The notes beneath the pieces were generated by a model. The model ran no database searches, had not been told where the DNA came from, and was given only the letters and a program-made list of their open reading frames with translations. Shown here one piece after another: positions 8,743-17,764 of a stretch of DNA of 64,000 nt. Within the stretch, counting starts at the first letter, position 1, and the number at the start of each line of letters is the position of its first letter. The position numbers were made by a program, and so were the translations under genes. The DNA comes from Arcanobacterium wilhelmae (GTDB lineage Bacteria > Actinomycetota > Actinomycetes > Actinomycetales > Actinomycetaceae), in NCBI RefSeq assembly GCF_029632765.1, contig NZ_CP121247.1, positions 186,001-250,000 on the forward strand, in the 5' to 3' direction.

Positions 8743-10263
8743 ATGAAGATACACAAGATTCTTGCCGTCATGAGTGTTGCCGTGCTTGCCGCCTGTTCGG
8801 GAGCGACGGGCGGTGGTTCTGCGAGCCCCCAAGCGCAGACAACCACCGGTTCGAAAACTGCTATTCCTGCAGGTCTTGAGAGTTTCTACGGGCAGAAGAT
8901 CGAATGGAAACCCTGCGATGATGCAGAGTTTATGTGCGCCACGATGGAAGCGCCGATGGATTACTCGCATCCTGAGGGCAAGAAGGTGACCATTCCACTC
9001 GAGAAGGCTGTGGGGAAGAATTCCAAGGGCAACGTTCTGTTTGTGAACCCGGGAGGCCCGGGCGGTTCGGCAACCGAGCTTGTGGAGGTGTCCTCGCTGC
9101 AATTCCCGAAGAAGTTGCTCGATTCTTACGACATTGTGGGAGTCGAACCGCGAGGAGTGGGTAAGTCGATGCCGGTGAAGTGCTTGGACGATAAGGATAT
9201 GTTCGAGTTCCTGCGCACCAGCTATCCGCTCACACCCGAAGGGGAGAAGGCGCAGAACGAAGCGGTAAAGAAGTTTGCAGATTCGTGTGTGAAGAACACT
9301 GGCGAGTCGATCAAGTTCGTCGGTACGCGCGAGGCGGCGCAGGATCTGGATCTTGCACGCCACCTGCTCGGGAGCGACAAGATGAACTTCCTGGGATTCT
9401 CGTACGGTACGCAGCTGGGTGGAACGTATGCGGAGCTGTTTCCACAGAACGTGAACCGCATGGTGCTTGATGGTGCGGTCGATCCGTCGCTGAACGGTTT
9501 CAATAGCTATCTCGCACAGCTCAAAGGCTTCGAGGTGGCGACGAATAATTACCTTGATTGGTGCTTGAAGGGCAAGGACTGCCCATTCACGGGTGATCGT
9601 GAGCAGGCGCGCCAGAAGATTATTGATCTGTTTGCAAAGACGGAACACAAGCCGATCCCGACCGATCATGAGCCGCTTACCCAGGCGGCGCTGACGATCG
9701 GATACATTACGCCACTGTATTCGTCAGAGAGCTGGCCGTTGCTGAGCCGCGCATTCAACGAAGTGTTCACCGAGAACAAGGGCACGCTGTTTGATGCGTT
9801 CTTCCGCTCGTATGCCGGGCTCAATGCCAAGGGCGAGTTCACGAATAACATGATGGTGGCAAACACGGCGATCAGCTGTGCGGATACTCAGGTGGAAGGT
9901 GATCCGGCTACCTGGCGCAAGCAGTCTGAGATCGCGGCGAAGGAGGCTCCGATTCTCGGGCCGACGATGCCCTACTCGGAGTATCAGTGCCAGGTGATCC
10001 CGAAGTCGGGCGCGAAGATTGTGGATAACTTTAAGGCGAAGGGCTCTGCGCCGATTGTTGTGGTGGGCACGGTTGGGGATCCTGCCACCCCGTATGGCTG
10101 GGCGGAGAAATTCGCGAAAGGTCTGGATAACGGTGTTCTCCTCACCTACGAGGGTGATGGCCACACGGCCTACCCGCGTGGCGGCAAGTGCATCGAGGAT
10201 GCAGTGAATGCATACCTGCTCGACGGTAAGGTGCCGGAGAACGGAAAGCGTTGCGCGGCGTGA
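8743..10263 (+). CDS. Secreted TAP-type alpha/beta-hydrolase peptidase lipoprotein
   Basis: This 506-residue alpha/beta hydrolase belongs to the tripeptidyl aminopeptidase (SlpD/SlpE-like) family, whose members cleave short N-terminal peptides outside the cytoplasm. The N-terminus is a lipoprotein signal with lipobox VLAAC, so the mature protein should be anchored by its cysteine. It has the oxyanion segment NPGGPGGS. The nucleophile is about Ser220 in GFSYGTQ, the acid about Asp446 in VGDPATPY and the histidine about His474 in GDGHTAYP. The C-terminal TAP domain contains the paired cysteines typical of the family. The ATG at 8743 is chosen because the lipobox follows at the right distance; the longer frame from 8626 adds a non-signal segment. 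Nutrient acquisition from peptides is the likely role. Confidence 0.9.
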   Translation: MKIHKILAVMSVAVLAACSGATGGGSASPQAQTTTGSKTAIPAGLESFYGQKIEWKPCDDAEFMCATMEAPMDYSHPEGKKVTIPLEKAVGKNSKGNVLFVNPGGPGGSATELVEVSSLQFPKKLLDSYDIVGVEPRGVGKSMPVKCLDDKDMFEFLRTSYPLTPEGEKAQNEAVKKFADSCVKNTGESIKFVGTREAAQDLDLARHLLGSDKMNFLGFSYGTQLGGTYAELFPQNVNRMVLDGAVDPSLNGFNSYLAQLKGFEVATNNYLDWCLKGKDCPFTGDREQARQKIIDLFAKTEHKPIPTDHEPLTQAALTIGYITPLYSSESWPLLSRAFNEVFTENKGTLFDAFFRSYAGLNAKGEFTNNMMVANTAISCADTQVEGDPATWRKQSEIAAKEAPILGPTMPYSEYQCQVIPKSGAKIVDNFKAKGSAPIVVVGTVGDPATPYGWAEKFAKGLDNGVLLTYEGDGHTAYPRGGKCIEDAVNAYLLDGKVPENGKRCAA

Positions 10264-10344
10264 CGCCACGCAACGGGATGTGTGGGATTGCCCCGAGTGG
10301 GCAAATCTGGCTTCGTGAACTGATCCGCGCGGCGTGAATCACAA

Positions 10345-10387
10345 GCGGATGTGGGGTGTGCATTTGAAATGCACACCCCACATCCGC
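10345..10387. terminator. Perfect 21-bp hairpin after the peptidase gene
   Basis: A 21-bp perfect stem with a one-base centre lies between the peptidase gene and tRNA-Thr. It is preceded by GCGCGGCGTGAATCA, and nearly the same sequence precedes the unrelated 21-bp hairpin at 25978. Confidence 0.65.
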
Positions 10388-10412
10388 TACATTAATCAAG
10401 TTGCAATGCAAC

Positions 10413-10485
10413 GCCACCTTAGCTCAGTCGGCAGAGCGATTCACTCGTAATGAATAGGTCGAGAGTTCGATTCTCTCAGGTGGCT
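10413..10485 (+). tRNA. tRNA-Thr (anticodon CGT)
   Basis: The 5' acceptor strand GCCACCT pairs with AGGTGGC. The D-arm contains AGCTCAGTCGGCAGAGC, the anticodon arm is ATTCA-CTCGTAA-TGAAT giving anticodon CGT, and the T-arm contains GAGAGTTCGATTCTCTC. No CCA is encoded. The 3' half is overlapped by the C-terminal codons of the opposite-strand xre-like gene, as expected of an integration site. Confidence 0.97.
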
Positions 10486-10813
10486 CCGATAAAGCCCCGG
10501 CCCCAGCGGTCGGGGCTTTCGCATATCCCGGCTTAAACGGTGCGGGAACCCACTCGCCATCAGGACCACGTGAAGGCATGAGGTCGCCACCGGAAAGGCC
10601 AAAGAAGTCCGCAATGATGCTGATTTCTGCAGCTGTCCAGGGGACAAGGCCGCGAAGCTTACGGCTGATGGTTGACTTTGAGAGGTTGAGGAGAACCGCG
10701 AGGGAATCGTGCCGTGTGTGTGTCGCGTATAGCTGTTGATTGATGGCGAGACCCAGTGCCGCGTCGTGCGTGAGCCGCATCTCGCCAATCTCGGGTCGGT
10801 CTTGAATCGTCAT
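10424..10813 (-). CDS. Small XRE-type HTH regulator, phage/ICE-like, running into tRNA-Thr
   Basis: This is a 129-residue protein with an XRE-like helix-turn-helix around SLAVLLNLSKSTISRKLRG, followed by IIADFFGLSGGDLM, a layout usual for small phage or ICE repressors. The last 20 or so codons (PPERIELSTYSLR) are simply the antisense of the tRNA, so the natural C-terminus may have been replaced when the element inserted. The ATG at 10813 fits a leaderless transcript: -35 TTGTGC, a 17-base spacer and -10 TACATT ending six bases before the ATG. It is divergent from an excisionase-like gene. Function is inferred from fold and context. Confidence 0.7.
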   Translation of the reverse strand: MTIQDRPEIGEMRLTHDAALGLAINQQLYATHTRHDSLAVLLNLSKSTISRKLRGLVPWTAAEISIIADFFGLSGGDLMPSRGPDGEWVPAPFKPGYAKAPTAGAGALSEPPERIELSTYSLRVNRSAD

Positions 10814-10890
10814 GTAGAAAATGTACCAAAGTTGCACTGTATGCACAAATTGAGTTGATTCGCCGAGTTGTTGATGGCATCATCGTTGAC

Positions 10891-11178
10891 ATGAAGTTGC
10901 ATGAGACGCACAAAAACGGAGATAGTGACCTCCTGAATACTAAGGAGGCTGCCGCACTGCTGCCTTCAACATCGGAGGCGACACTGGCGCGCTGGGCGCG
11001 GCAGGGGAAGATTCCTGCGGTTGTTTTGCCGTCGGGGCGGCGGTTTTTCCGTCGTGAGGATATTGAGTCGATCTTGACGCCTGTTTCAGAGGTGACTGAA
11101 GAAGCGCACAACACAATTACGACAGACGCTGCTCTCGGTGAGGAGAGCGTCGATCCGAACCAAGGGGAGTTGTTCTGA
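10891..11178 (+). CDS. Excisionase/MerR-like HTH_17 DNA-binding protein
   Basis: This 95-residue protein has one recognisable winged helix-turn-helix of the excisionase (HTH_17) type: LNTKEAAALLPSTSEATLAR followed by WARQGKIPAVVLPSGRRFF. Such proteins act as recombination directionality factors or small regulators in integrative elements. The acidic tail has no known motif. The ATG at 10891 is preferred over a TTG at 10855; neither has a good ribosome-binding site. The stop overlaps the next start by one base (TGATG), so the two genes are probably co-translated. Confidence 0.68.
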   Translation: MKLHETHKNGDSDLLNTKEAAALLPSTSEATLARWARQGKIPAVVLPSGRRFFRREDIESILTPVSEVTEEAHNTITTDAALGEESVDPNQGELF

Positions 11179-11939
11179 TGGGTGTGCAGGATTTATCGAC
11201 GCGCCAGAAGCTGATGATCGGTGGTGGCGTTGCAGGTGCTGTTGTACTGGCTGCGGGCGCGTGGTGGGTACGTGGCGCGAGTGTGGATGAAACGCCCAGT
11301 GCTTACGACAAGGCGTGGGTGGCTTACGAGGCTGCACACGCAGACGGTGGTAAAGCACAAGCCGAGGGCAAGGAAACCTTGAAGGTGTGTGGAACTCTCG
11401 CGCCCCAGCCACGCGCTTGTGAACAACTGCGAAACGATCTGAAGTATCTCGATTCTTTTGGCGGGAAGAAGCGTATCGACACCTCGCGTGAGGCTGGTGA
11501 TGTGGTGGCCCGCAAACTCAAGGATCTAGAGAAAGAGACCCGGAACGTCACGCAGGCTGCTCAGATGGTGCAGGCGGATATTGGCAAGGTCAAGGACGCT
11601 ACTGCGTCTCGGTCTGTAGCTGCGAATGGGACCCTGTCCGATGTGCTTGCTCAGGTGGAGCGCGAGCTTGCGCGTGGCGAGGAGCTCGCCCAGCGCACGA
11701 ATGTCTTGCCCGATCAGGGTGTTGCAACGCAGGCGAAGCAGTTCGCGGCAAGTTTGCGTGACCTCCATAAAAAGTATCAGCCCCTCGCGGCCACACTGTC
11801 GGGGCGTGAGGAGTCCGACGCCCGCATGGGGCTGACCTTGAGCCTTGAGCGCCTGACCCAGGCCAATGACCTACTGGAGAACGCGATCGAGGTCGCGTCC
11901 CGCAAGGACGTGTCCGAACGGGTTGAAGAACCCCGCTAA
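11178..11939 (+). CDS. Single-pass membrane protein with coiled-coil ectodomain, unknown function
   Basis: I do not recognise this 253-residue protein. One N-terminal transmembrane segment (about residues 12-30, LMIGGGVAGAVVLAAGAWWV) is followed by a largely helical, Ala/Lys/Glu/Gln-rich domain with coiled-coil character. A single cysteine pair lies in VCGTLAPQPRAC. The topology is likely N-in with the domain outside. It is translationally coupled to the excisionase-like gene, which suggests it is cargo or a remnant of the same element. No integrase or transfer gene is nearby. Confidence 0.6.
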   Translation: MGVQDLSTRQKLMIGGGVAGAVVLAAGAWWVRGASVDETPSAYDKAWVAYEAAHADGGKAQAEGKETLKVCGTLAPQPRACEQLRNDLKYLDSFGGKKRIDTSREAGDVVARKLKDLEKETRNVTQAAQMVQADIGKVKDATASRSVAANGTLSDVLAQVERELARGEELAQRTNVLPDQGVATQAKQFAASLRDLHKKYQPLAATLSGREESDARMGLTLSLERLTQANDLLENAIEVASRKDVSERVEEPR

Positions 11940-12044
11940 GTAATGTGTTGAAAATGCGAGCGGTGGGGTGGACTATTTTGCGGTTGGTACGGTGAGTTCT
12001 CGCAGTTAATTGAGATCCTAGCTCACAAAATTGTTCATGGCTTG

Positions 12045-12085
12045 ATGGTCCATGCTGTGGATTCTCTACCCAAATGGTCCACGCT
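12045..12085. repeat. Short direct repeat ATGGTCCAYGCT in a gene-free stretch
   Basis: ATGGTCCATGCT (12045-12056) and ATGGTCCACGCT (12074-12085) lie 29 bases apart in the 250-base gap after 11939. I see nothing else recognisable there apart from the terminator that follows. Confidence 0.35.
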
Positions 12086-12137
12086 TGGCCGGCTAGGAAT
12101 GATCGAGTAAACGGAACTCTATCTCCGAAAAGGAGAG

Positions 12138-12173
12138 GAGGAGGGCCCCGGCGAATCCGCCGGGCCCTCCTCT
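12138..12173. terminator. Bidirectional terminator between convergent genes
   Basis: A GAGGAGGGCCC-type stem with one bulged C and the loop AATC closes both the rightward gene ending at 11939 and the leftward gene ending at 12190. TCTTT follows on the plus strand. Confidence 0.75.
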
Positions 12174-12189
12174 TTCCCGCTCGAGGGAT

Positions 12190-13527
12190 TTAGTCTGTTT
12201 CGAGCATTCCGTAGTGGGCTTCGTCGCTGTAGATCGACAGCTTGTCTATGGTGGAGCCATCCGATAGGCCAGTCGTTGAAGAAATCCACGGCTTCTCGTC
12301 TTCATGGAGAGTGGAGAACTTCGTGCCAGGCAACCGAAGCGTGTAATTCTTACCGCCGTCCCAGCCGTAGTAGCCGTCGGTCACCTCATACTTGCGCCCG
12401 TCCTTATCAGTAGTCACACCCGGCTTGCTCGTGCTCTCGATCGAATCGAGGCGAAGCTTGTAGGTCAGGTCGTCAACTTTCTTCACCACTGTGAGCTTCC
12501 CCTTAAAGGATGAGCTGTAGGTCGTATCGAGATCAGTGTCGTGCCAGCCGCCTTCGAACTCGCCATTCTTCTTGAATTCTGTGTCCGTACTCCAGGCGCC
12601 TGCTCCCGAGGCAAAAAAGAATGTTTTCCCCTCGAGCATCGCGAACACGTCCGCGAACTCGTCACCGGCTTCGGCAGACGCGCTCACCGAAGCGCTCGGC
12701 GCCGCACTCGCCCCGTCGTCGGGAGTGGAGGCGAGCTTCTCAAGCAAGCCGCGGTCGGCAATGTCGGAATAGCTCAGCTCGGTAGCGTTCGCCCGCACCC
12801 ACTCGCTGATTGACATCGGATCCTGCGGAACATCCGACTTTTGCTTCTTGGCGAGCCCGTTGTCGGTAAACGTGATCTCGTCCAACTGGCTGATCCCAGC
12901 GGACCCGCCGTGCGCCCAGTAGAGCGCGCTGCCGTCCTTTGCGGCGTGGAGCTGCCCGTAGCCGCCCTCGGAATCCTTGCTGCCGGTGTATCCAACGTAG
13001 ATTTCCTCGTTGAGGTAGGTAGCCTTTGGGGTCCCCGGCTGCGCCGAAGCGTTCGCCGACGCCGAAGCCTCCGACGACGCCGGAGCCTCCGACGACGCCG
13101 GGGCGCCAGTCGCGTCCGAACCAGTAGTCGCGCCCGCACGGCTAGCCGCAGCGCCGGCGTCGGGAACAGAGTAGATGCGCACGATGCCGGTGGGCTGGTC
13201 GGTGCCGTTGTCGATCGTGCCCTTCACCAGCATCGCCGGCGCGGGCGCGCCTTTGAGCTTGTAGATCGTGTACTCGTGTTTGTCGGCCTGCTTGCCCTGG
13301 TAGGAAAGCTTTTCCGTTTTGACGGAATCGAGAACGGCGCCGTAGGCTGCCGCGGCTTGCGCGTTTGCCGACGCCGGTGCGCTACTTGCGTTACTGGTAG
13401 GAGTTTTCGCACCAAAGAAAACGGGGTAGAGGAAGATGGCGGCAACTACGGCGATCGAGCCGATGATGGCGACGGCCGCGGCGATCATTTTGTCGCGCCG
13501 GGCGCGCGTGGACGTGGGAGTAGACAT
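12190..13527 (-). CDS. Type II membrane protein, SGAGAW-domain, paralogue family member
   Basis: This protein of about 445 residues has a short basic cytoplasmic N-terminus, one transmembrane helix (MIAAAVAIIGSIAVVAAIF near residues 14-34) and two extracellular domains separated by an Ala/Ser-rich linker. The C-terminal domain starts FFFASGAGAWSTD and contains GGWHDTD, a beta-rich pattern I know from Firmicutes zinc-ribbon and lipoprotein-like surface proteins. The transmembrane segment and leader match three genes at 20847, 22723 and 23776. Tandem ATGs occur; the second (13527) is better spaced from AAGGAG than the first (13530). A -10 TATGAT lies 33 bases upstream. Function is unknown. Confidence 0.75.
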   Translation of the reverse strand: MSTPTSTRARRDKMIAAAVAIIGSIAVVAAIFLYPVFFGAKTPTSNASSAPASANAQAAAAYGAVLDSVKTEKLSYQGKQADKHEYTIYKLKGAPAPAMLVKGTIDNGTDQPTGIVRIYSVPDAGAAASRAGATTGSDATGAPASSEAPASSEASASANASAQPGTPKATYLNEEIYVGYTGSKDSEGGYGQLHAAKDGSALYWAHGGSAGISQLDEITFTDNGLAKKQKSDVPQDPMSISEWVRANATELSYSDIADRGLLEKLASTPDDGASAAPSASVSASAEAGDEFADVFAMLEGKTFFFASGAGAWSTDTEFKKNGEFEGGWHDTDLDTTYSSSFKGKLTVVKKVDDLTYKLRLDSIESTSKPGVTTDKDGRKYEVTDGYYGWDGGKNYTLRLPGTKFSTLHEDEKPWISSTTGLSDGSTIDKLSIYSDEAHYGMLETD

Positions 13528-13791
13528 CATGCTCCTTGGATTGTTGTGCTTTCGCGGAAAATCATACTCGGGCCTCGTGCCGCTTTCCGCGGTTCGGCGC
13601 ATTGCCGGGTGTGTGCAAGCTGAAGTCGTCAAACTCGTGCAGGCGAAAGGTGTCCGATGCGTAGAGAAGAACTACACTTTCCTGCCCCGCGACAGCGCTT
13701 GGCGACGCGGTATACTCCATGTGTCGCCGCTTGTGCGCGGTACATGTTCGCTGGCCACATCGAGATGGCAGAAAAAGAAGGTGAGGATGCG

Positions 13792-14709
13792 ATGCGTTAC
13801 GCAACGATTCGCGACAGCCAGCCGGTGCTCGAGGAGCGCGAGGCGCCGCAGGGTGCGGCGCGCGTGCTGGCCGCGGCGATCAACCCGATCGATTTTGCGA
13901 TCGGCTCCGGAAAGTTCTTCAAGCGGGCCTTCGCCGACGGCGACGTGCTCGGCTATTCCGGCGTCGCGCAGCTTGCGGACGGCGAGCGCGTGTACTTCCA
14001 GCTCCCACAGCCTCCTGCGGGTGCTTTCGCGCAGCAGGTGGACCTGACGGAAGCGTTCACAGCTCCGGTTCCTGATCATCTCGATTCGCCGACGGCGGCC
14101 GCGCTCGGCGTGCCCGGTATTGCGGCGGTGGGCGCGGTGGAACTTGCGCGAACGTCGTCGCTGGATACGGTGCTCGTGACCGGCGCAAACGGGAACGTCG
14201 GACTGCTTGCCGCCCGTGCCGCGCTTGAAACCGGGGCGAAAGTTGTGGGCATGGTTCGCAGCGCCCAGGCGCTGGAGGCGGTTCGCGCGGCGGGCTTCGA
14301 CGGCTTCGTTACACAGGATCCAGCCGCCCCAGAGATCGCCGACGTCCTCGCCGAGTGTGCGCCGGCCGGCGTCGATGTGGTCCTCGATCAGCTCTCCGGC
14401 CCGTACGTGGAACGCATGATGCCGCTGCTCAACAACCGCGCCCGCTGGGTGCAGATTGGCTCGGGCGCGCGGACGAACGCGAACTTCACCACGTCGATTT
14501 TCCGCACGAAGGGCATTTCGATGCTCGGGTATACGAACTTCATCCTGTCCGACGCCGAAGCGCGCGATTACTATGCGCGAGCCGCCGCACTCGTTGAAGC
14601 GGGTGCGCCGCTCCCGTTCACCACGATCACGCTCGACCAGCTCCCAGCTACCTGGGCTGCGCTCGCGGCGAAGGACACGCACGGAAAGTTCGTGGTCAGT
14701 TTCGAGTAG
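13792..14709 (+). CDS. Zinc-independent MDR oxidoreductase (quinone oxidoreductase-like)
   Basis: This 305-residue medium-chain dehydrogenase/reductase has a GroES-like N-terminal domain, INPIDFAIGSG, and a Rossmann domain with VTGANGNVGLLAARAA as the NAD(P)H-binding motif near residues 125-140. The cysteine/histidine zinc ligands of alcohol dehydrogenases are absent, as in the quinone oxidoreductase/enoyl reductase branch. Substrate is unknown. The ATG at 13792 follows AAAGAAGGTGAGG. A candidate -10 (TATACT, 13711-13716) lies some 75 bases upstream. The gene converges on the macrodomain gene. Confidence 0.88.
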   Translation: MRYATIRDSQPVLEEREAPQGAARVLAAAINPIDFAIGSGKFFKRAFADGDVLGYSGVAQLADGERVYFQLPQPPAGAFAQQVDLTEAFTAPVPDHLDSPTAAALGVPGIAAVGAVELARTSSLDTVLVTGANGNVGLLAARAALETGAKVVGMVRSAQALEAVRAAGFDGFVTQDPAAPEIADVLAECAPAGVDVVLDQLSGPYVERMMPLLNNRARWVQIGSGARTNANFTTSIFRTKGISMLGYTNFILSDAEARDYYARAAALVEAGAPLPFTTITLDQLPATWAALAAKDTHGKFVVSFE

Positions 14710-14756
14710 GGCGCCGACGCTGGTGTGTTCGGCAAGTTGAGGCGCCTGCGCTAGAG

Positions 14757-15272
14757 TTACGCCGGCACTGAGGCGAGGGCTTTCGTCAGTGCCGCTTCGA
14801 CGTCGTCGGAGAAAGCTGCGAAGATGACGTGGAAATCGCCGCCGTGGGTGCGGATGGCGTCGACGGCGATCTGTGCGGCGCTCTCGATCGGCCAGCCGTA
14901 AACTCCGGCGCTGACCAGCGGGAACGCGATGGTGTGGGCCTCGAGGCTCTCGGCTACGCGCAGGGATTCGCGGTAGCACGATGCGAGAGTTTCGGAGCGG
15001 TCCTCTTCGCGGGAGAACACTGGGCCGACCGTGTGGATCACCCAGGTGGCTGGGAGTTTGCCGGCAGTGGTGGCGACGGCGCCGCCTGCGGCGAGGCCGT
15101 TCGGGAGCGTGGTTGCGCGCACCTGCTTGCAGGCTGCGCCGATTGCTGGGCCGCCGGCGCGATGGATCGCGCCATCGACCCCACCGCCTCCGAGAAGCGT
15201 GGAGTTCGCGGCGTTCACGATGGCGTCTGCGTGGACCTTCGTGATGTCAGTGCGTCGGATTTCGATCTCCAT
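14757..15272 (-). CDS. Macrodomain protein (O-acetyl-ADP-ribose/ADP-ribosyl hydrolase-like)
   Basis: This is a 171-residue stand-alone macrodomain. It has the ligand-binding signatures DAIVNAANSTLLGGGGVDGA near residues 16-35 and LVSAGVYGWP near 125, with the Asn and glycine loops intact. This matches the YmdB/MacroD branch, which hydrolyses O-acetyl-ADP-ribose and removes mono-ADP-ribose from acidic residues. The frame runs from an ATG at 15272. Neighbours give no partner such as a sirtuin or ADP-ribosyltransferase, so the cellular substrate is open. Confidence 0.93.
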   Translation of the reverse strand: MEIEIRRTDITKVHADAIVNAANSTLLGGGGVDGAIHRAGGPAIGAACKQVRATTLPNGLAAGGAVATTAGKLPATWVIHTVGPVFSREEDRSETLASCYRESLRVAESLEAHTIAFPLVSAGVYGWPIESAAQIAVDAIRTHGGDFHVIFAAFSDDVEAALTKALASVPA

Positions 15273-15731
15273 GCCAACAACATTATGTGCGACGCACGTT
15301 TTCAGTAAGAGGGGGAGGCGTAAAAATGCCGCGTATCACTATGATTTGCGGCTCATTTACATACACCCGACGTTGGGGCCGGCTCTGGTTGGGAGCTTCC
15401 GGTGAGCTGGCTTGCGTTCAGTTCTGACTTTCTCGCGTGCAGAACTCTGTCAGTTCGTTCGGGCGTTGCTGATATAGCAACGCCTCGCGGGATTGATTGA
15501 GTTGTGCACGAGTCCGCCGGGTGTGCTGGCTTGCTCTCCGACGTCGGGGCGCCGGTGGGAATGTTTTTGTGGATGGCTCCGTTGTCACTGCCAGACAAGA
15601 GAATGATTGAATTTTTAACTTCGGCTAGACAATTGCACTTTTTATTGTTTAAGATTCAAGCATAAAGCGAGGCGGTGCAGCCGCCCGAGACCGAGCCCGC
15701 CGCAAGCGAGCTCCGAGGGAAGGAATGAACA
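15273..15731. other. 459-base intergenic region upstream of poxB
   Basis: The region contains one 73-bp palindromic element (15437-15509), one CCGACGTCGG site (15538-15547) and an AT-rich stretch from about 15600 to 15665 that probably holds the poxB promoter. I could not fix a convincing -35/-10 pair. No gene is seen. Confidence 0.6.
15437..15509 (-). repeat. 73-bp palindromic element, copy A
   Basis: The outer arms GTGCAGAACTC and GAGTTGTGCAC enclose an inner stem (GGGCGTTGC with GCAACGCCT, loop TGATATA). It is in reverse orientation relative to copies B, D, E and G, judged from the GATTGATT segment being on the right. Confidence 0.85.
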
Positions 15732-17531
15732 ATGGCTCAGATGATCGCCGCTGGCGACGCAATGATGAAGGTCCTTGAGGCCTACGGAGTAAAGAACATC
15801 TACGGTCTTCCGGGCGGTTCGCTCGATTCCACGATGAACTCGATCTACAACTTCCGCGATCGTATCCACTACGTCGGCGTTCGTCACGAGGAGGCAGGCG
15901 CACTTGCCGCCGTCGCCGAAGCAAAGCTTACCGGGAAGATCGGCGTGACCCTCGGCTCGGCCGGCCCGGGCGCAGTCCACCTGCTCAACGGTCTGTACGA
16001 CGCCAAGATCGACAATATCCCGGTGCTCGCGATCATCGGCCAGGTCCCCACGTTCAACATGAACAAGGACTTTTTCCAGGAGATGCCGGAGAACCCCATG
16101 TTCGCCGACGTTTCGGTGTACAACCGTACCGTCATGACCGCCGCCCAGTTGCCGATGGTGATCGACAAGGCGATCTCGGCCGCGTACGAGAAGCGTGGCG
16201 TCGCCGTCGTCGTCATTCCGAAAGATCTCGCATGGGCGGAAATCGAGGATACGTACGTTCCGTCGGCCGGCGTTTTCGCCGCGCCTGAGTGGGATCGCTC
16301 CGCCCGCGCCGAGGACGTAAAGAAAGCCGCTGACCTGCTGATTAACGGCAAGCGCCCCTACATCTACTTCGGTCAGGGAGCGGCCGGCGCCGCCGACGAG
16401 CTGCGCGAGCTGTCCGACCTGCTCCAGGTGCCGCTCGGCTCCACGTACCTCGCCAAGCCGATCCTCGAAGGTGACGAGAAGGCGTGGATGCTCTCCACCG
16501 GCCGCGTTTCGACGAAGCCTGGCGTTGAGGGGGCACGTTTCGCCGAGGAAGTATTGTTCATCGGTACCAATTTCGAGTTCCCGGCATTCAATCCGCAGGC
16601 CACCTTCATTGACGTGAACCTGCGCCCGTCGGTCCTTGGCGATCGCCACCCAGCTTACGTCGGCATCCTCGCCGACGCCCCGACCTTCCTCCGTCAGCTC
16701 CTCGCCGAGGTCAAGGCGCGTAAGGAAAACGGTGAGGACCTGACGTCGGCGCATCAACTCTGGTACGACGCCATGGTTGAGGACCGCCGCGAGTGGGATG
16801 CGTGGATTGCGAAGAACGCCGAGCGCGCCGACGAAGCGCCGGCCCGCTTCGAGCCAATCTACAAGGTGATCAACGAGCACGCTGCGGATAACGCTGTGTT
16901 CGGCGTCGACGTCGGCAACGTGAATATCGCGACCGCCCGCTTCCTGAACATGGGCAAGGACCGCACATTCACCACGTCGCCGCTGTACGCCACCATGGGT
17001 TACGGCATTCCTGCTGGTCTCGCGGCCGCCCGTGTGTTCCCGGAGCGCGAGGTGTGGACGCTCTCGGGCGACGGTGCTTTCGCAATGATGAGCCAGGATC
17101 TTGTTGCGCAGCGCGACGAGCACGCGGCCGTGATCAACGTGGTGTTCACGAATAAGTCGCTGGGCTTTATTGAGGCTGAGCAGGACGATACGAAGCAGCC
17201 ACACTCGGGCATCGATCTGTCGGATATTGATTTTGCCAAGGTAGCGGAAGGCTTCGGCGTGAAGGGCTACACCGTTCACACTGGCGCTGAGTTTGAGCAG
17301 GTCATCAAGGAAGTCAAGGGCACCAAGGAGCCGGTGGTGATCGACGTCAAGATTACGAATGATCGCCTCCTGCCAGTGGAGCGCTTTGCTCGCGGCAACA
17401 TTGACGTGGATGCCTTCCTCACAGAGTTCGACGCCGAAGATCTCACCCCGATCGCAACAATCCTCGAGAAGCTCGAGGCTGGCGATGTTGACGGTGGCAC
17501 GAAGCTCGAGAAGTCGGTTTCGGACATCTGA
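15732..17531 (+). CDS. poxB: Pyruvate oxidase (ThDP-, FAD-dependent)
   Basis: This 599-residue ThDP-dependent enzyme resembles the phosphate-dependent SpxB/Pox type, which converts pyruvate, phosphate and O2 to acetyl phosphate, CO2 and H2O2. It has the N-terminal PYR domain with the catalytic glutamate in GVRHEEAGA, a central FAD-binding domain (GSTYLAKPILEGDE region) and the C-terminal PP domain. The PP-domain ThDP/Mg motif is LSGDGAFAMMSQD followed by VFTNKSLGF. The length fits lactobacillal and streptococcal oxidases rather than acetolactate synthase. The ATG at 15732 follows GAAGGA. A hairpin lies just after the stop. With adhE next door this forms a pyruvate/acetyl-group fermentation block. 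H2O2 output is inferred from family. Confidence 0.9.
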   Translation: MAQMIAAGDAMMKVLEAYGVKNIYGLPGGSLDSTMNSIYNFRDRIHYVGVRHEEAGALAAVAEAKLTGKIGVTLGSAGPGAVHLLNGLYDAKIDNIPVLAIIGQVPTFNMNKDFFQEMPENPMFADVSVYNRTVMTAAQLPMVIDKAISAAYEKRGVAVVVIPKDLAWAEIEDTYVPSAGVFAAPEWDRSARAEDVKKAADLLINGKRPYIYFGQGAAGAADELRELSDLLQVPLGSTYLAKPILEGDEKAWMLSTGRVSTKPGVEGARFAEEVLFIGTNFEFPAFNPQATFIDVNLRPSVLGDRHPAYVGILADAPTFLRQLLAEVKARKENGEDLTSAHQLWYDAMVEDRREWDAWIAKNAERADEAPARFEPIYKVINEHAADNAVFGVDVGNVNIATARFLNMGKDRTFTTSPLYATMGYGIPAGLAAARVFPEREVWTLSGDGAFAMMSQDLVAQRDEHAAVINVVFTNKSLGFIEAEQDDTKQPHSGIDLSDIDFAKVAEGFGVKGYTVHTGAEFEQVIKEVKGTKEPVVIDVKITNDRLLPVERFARGNIDVDAFLTEFDAEDLTPIATILEKLEAGDVDGGTKLEKSVSDI

Positions 17532-17557
17532 GTTTCACGCGTCACTGAATAACTCAC

Positions 17558-17592
17558 GGGAGGCCTATCCGCAGTCAGCGGGTAGGCCTCCC
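17558..17592 (+). terminator. Terminator after poxB
   Basis: GGGAGGCCTATCC pairs with GGGTAGGCCTCCC (one G-T wobble) around a nine-base loop, starting 27 bases after the stop. Confidence 0.75.
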
Positions 17593-17764
17593 GTCCCGTT
17601 TCCGGGACCTTTACCCCAAAAAATACCTAAACTCCGCTGAAAAATCCGCCTCTCGTAGGACTTAGGGAGGTGGCCACGGAAACCGCGCCAACTCGCTGAA
17701 AACTTTTGCACAATATTTTCAAACGGCGGTATTCCGCCACTTTCTCTCCCATCGCGCACAACTG

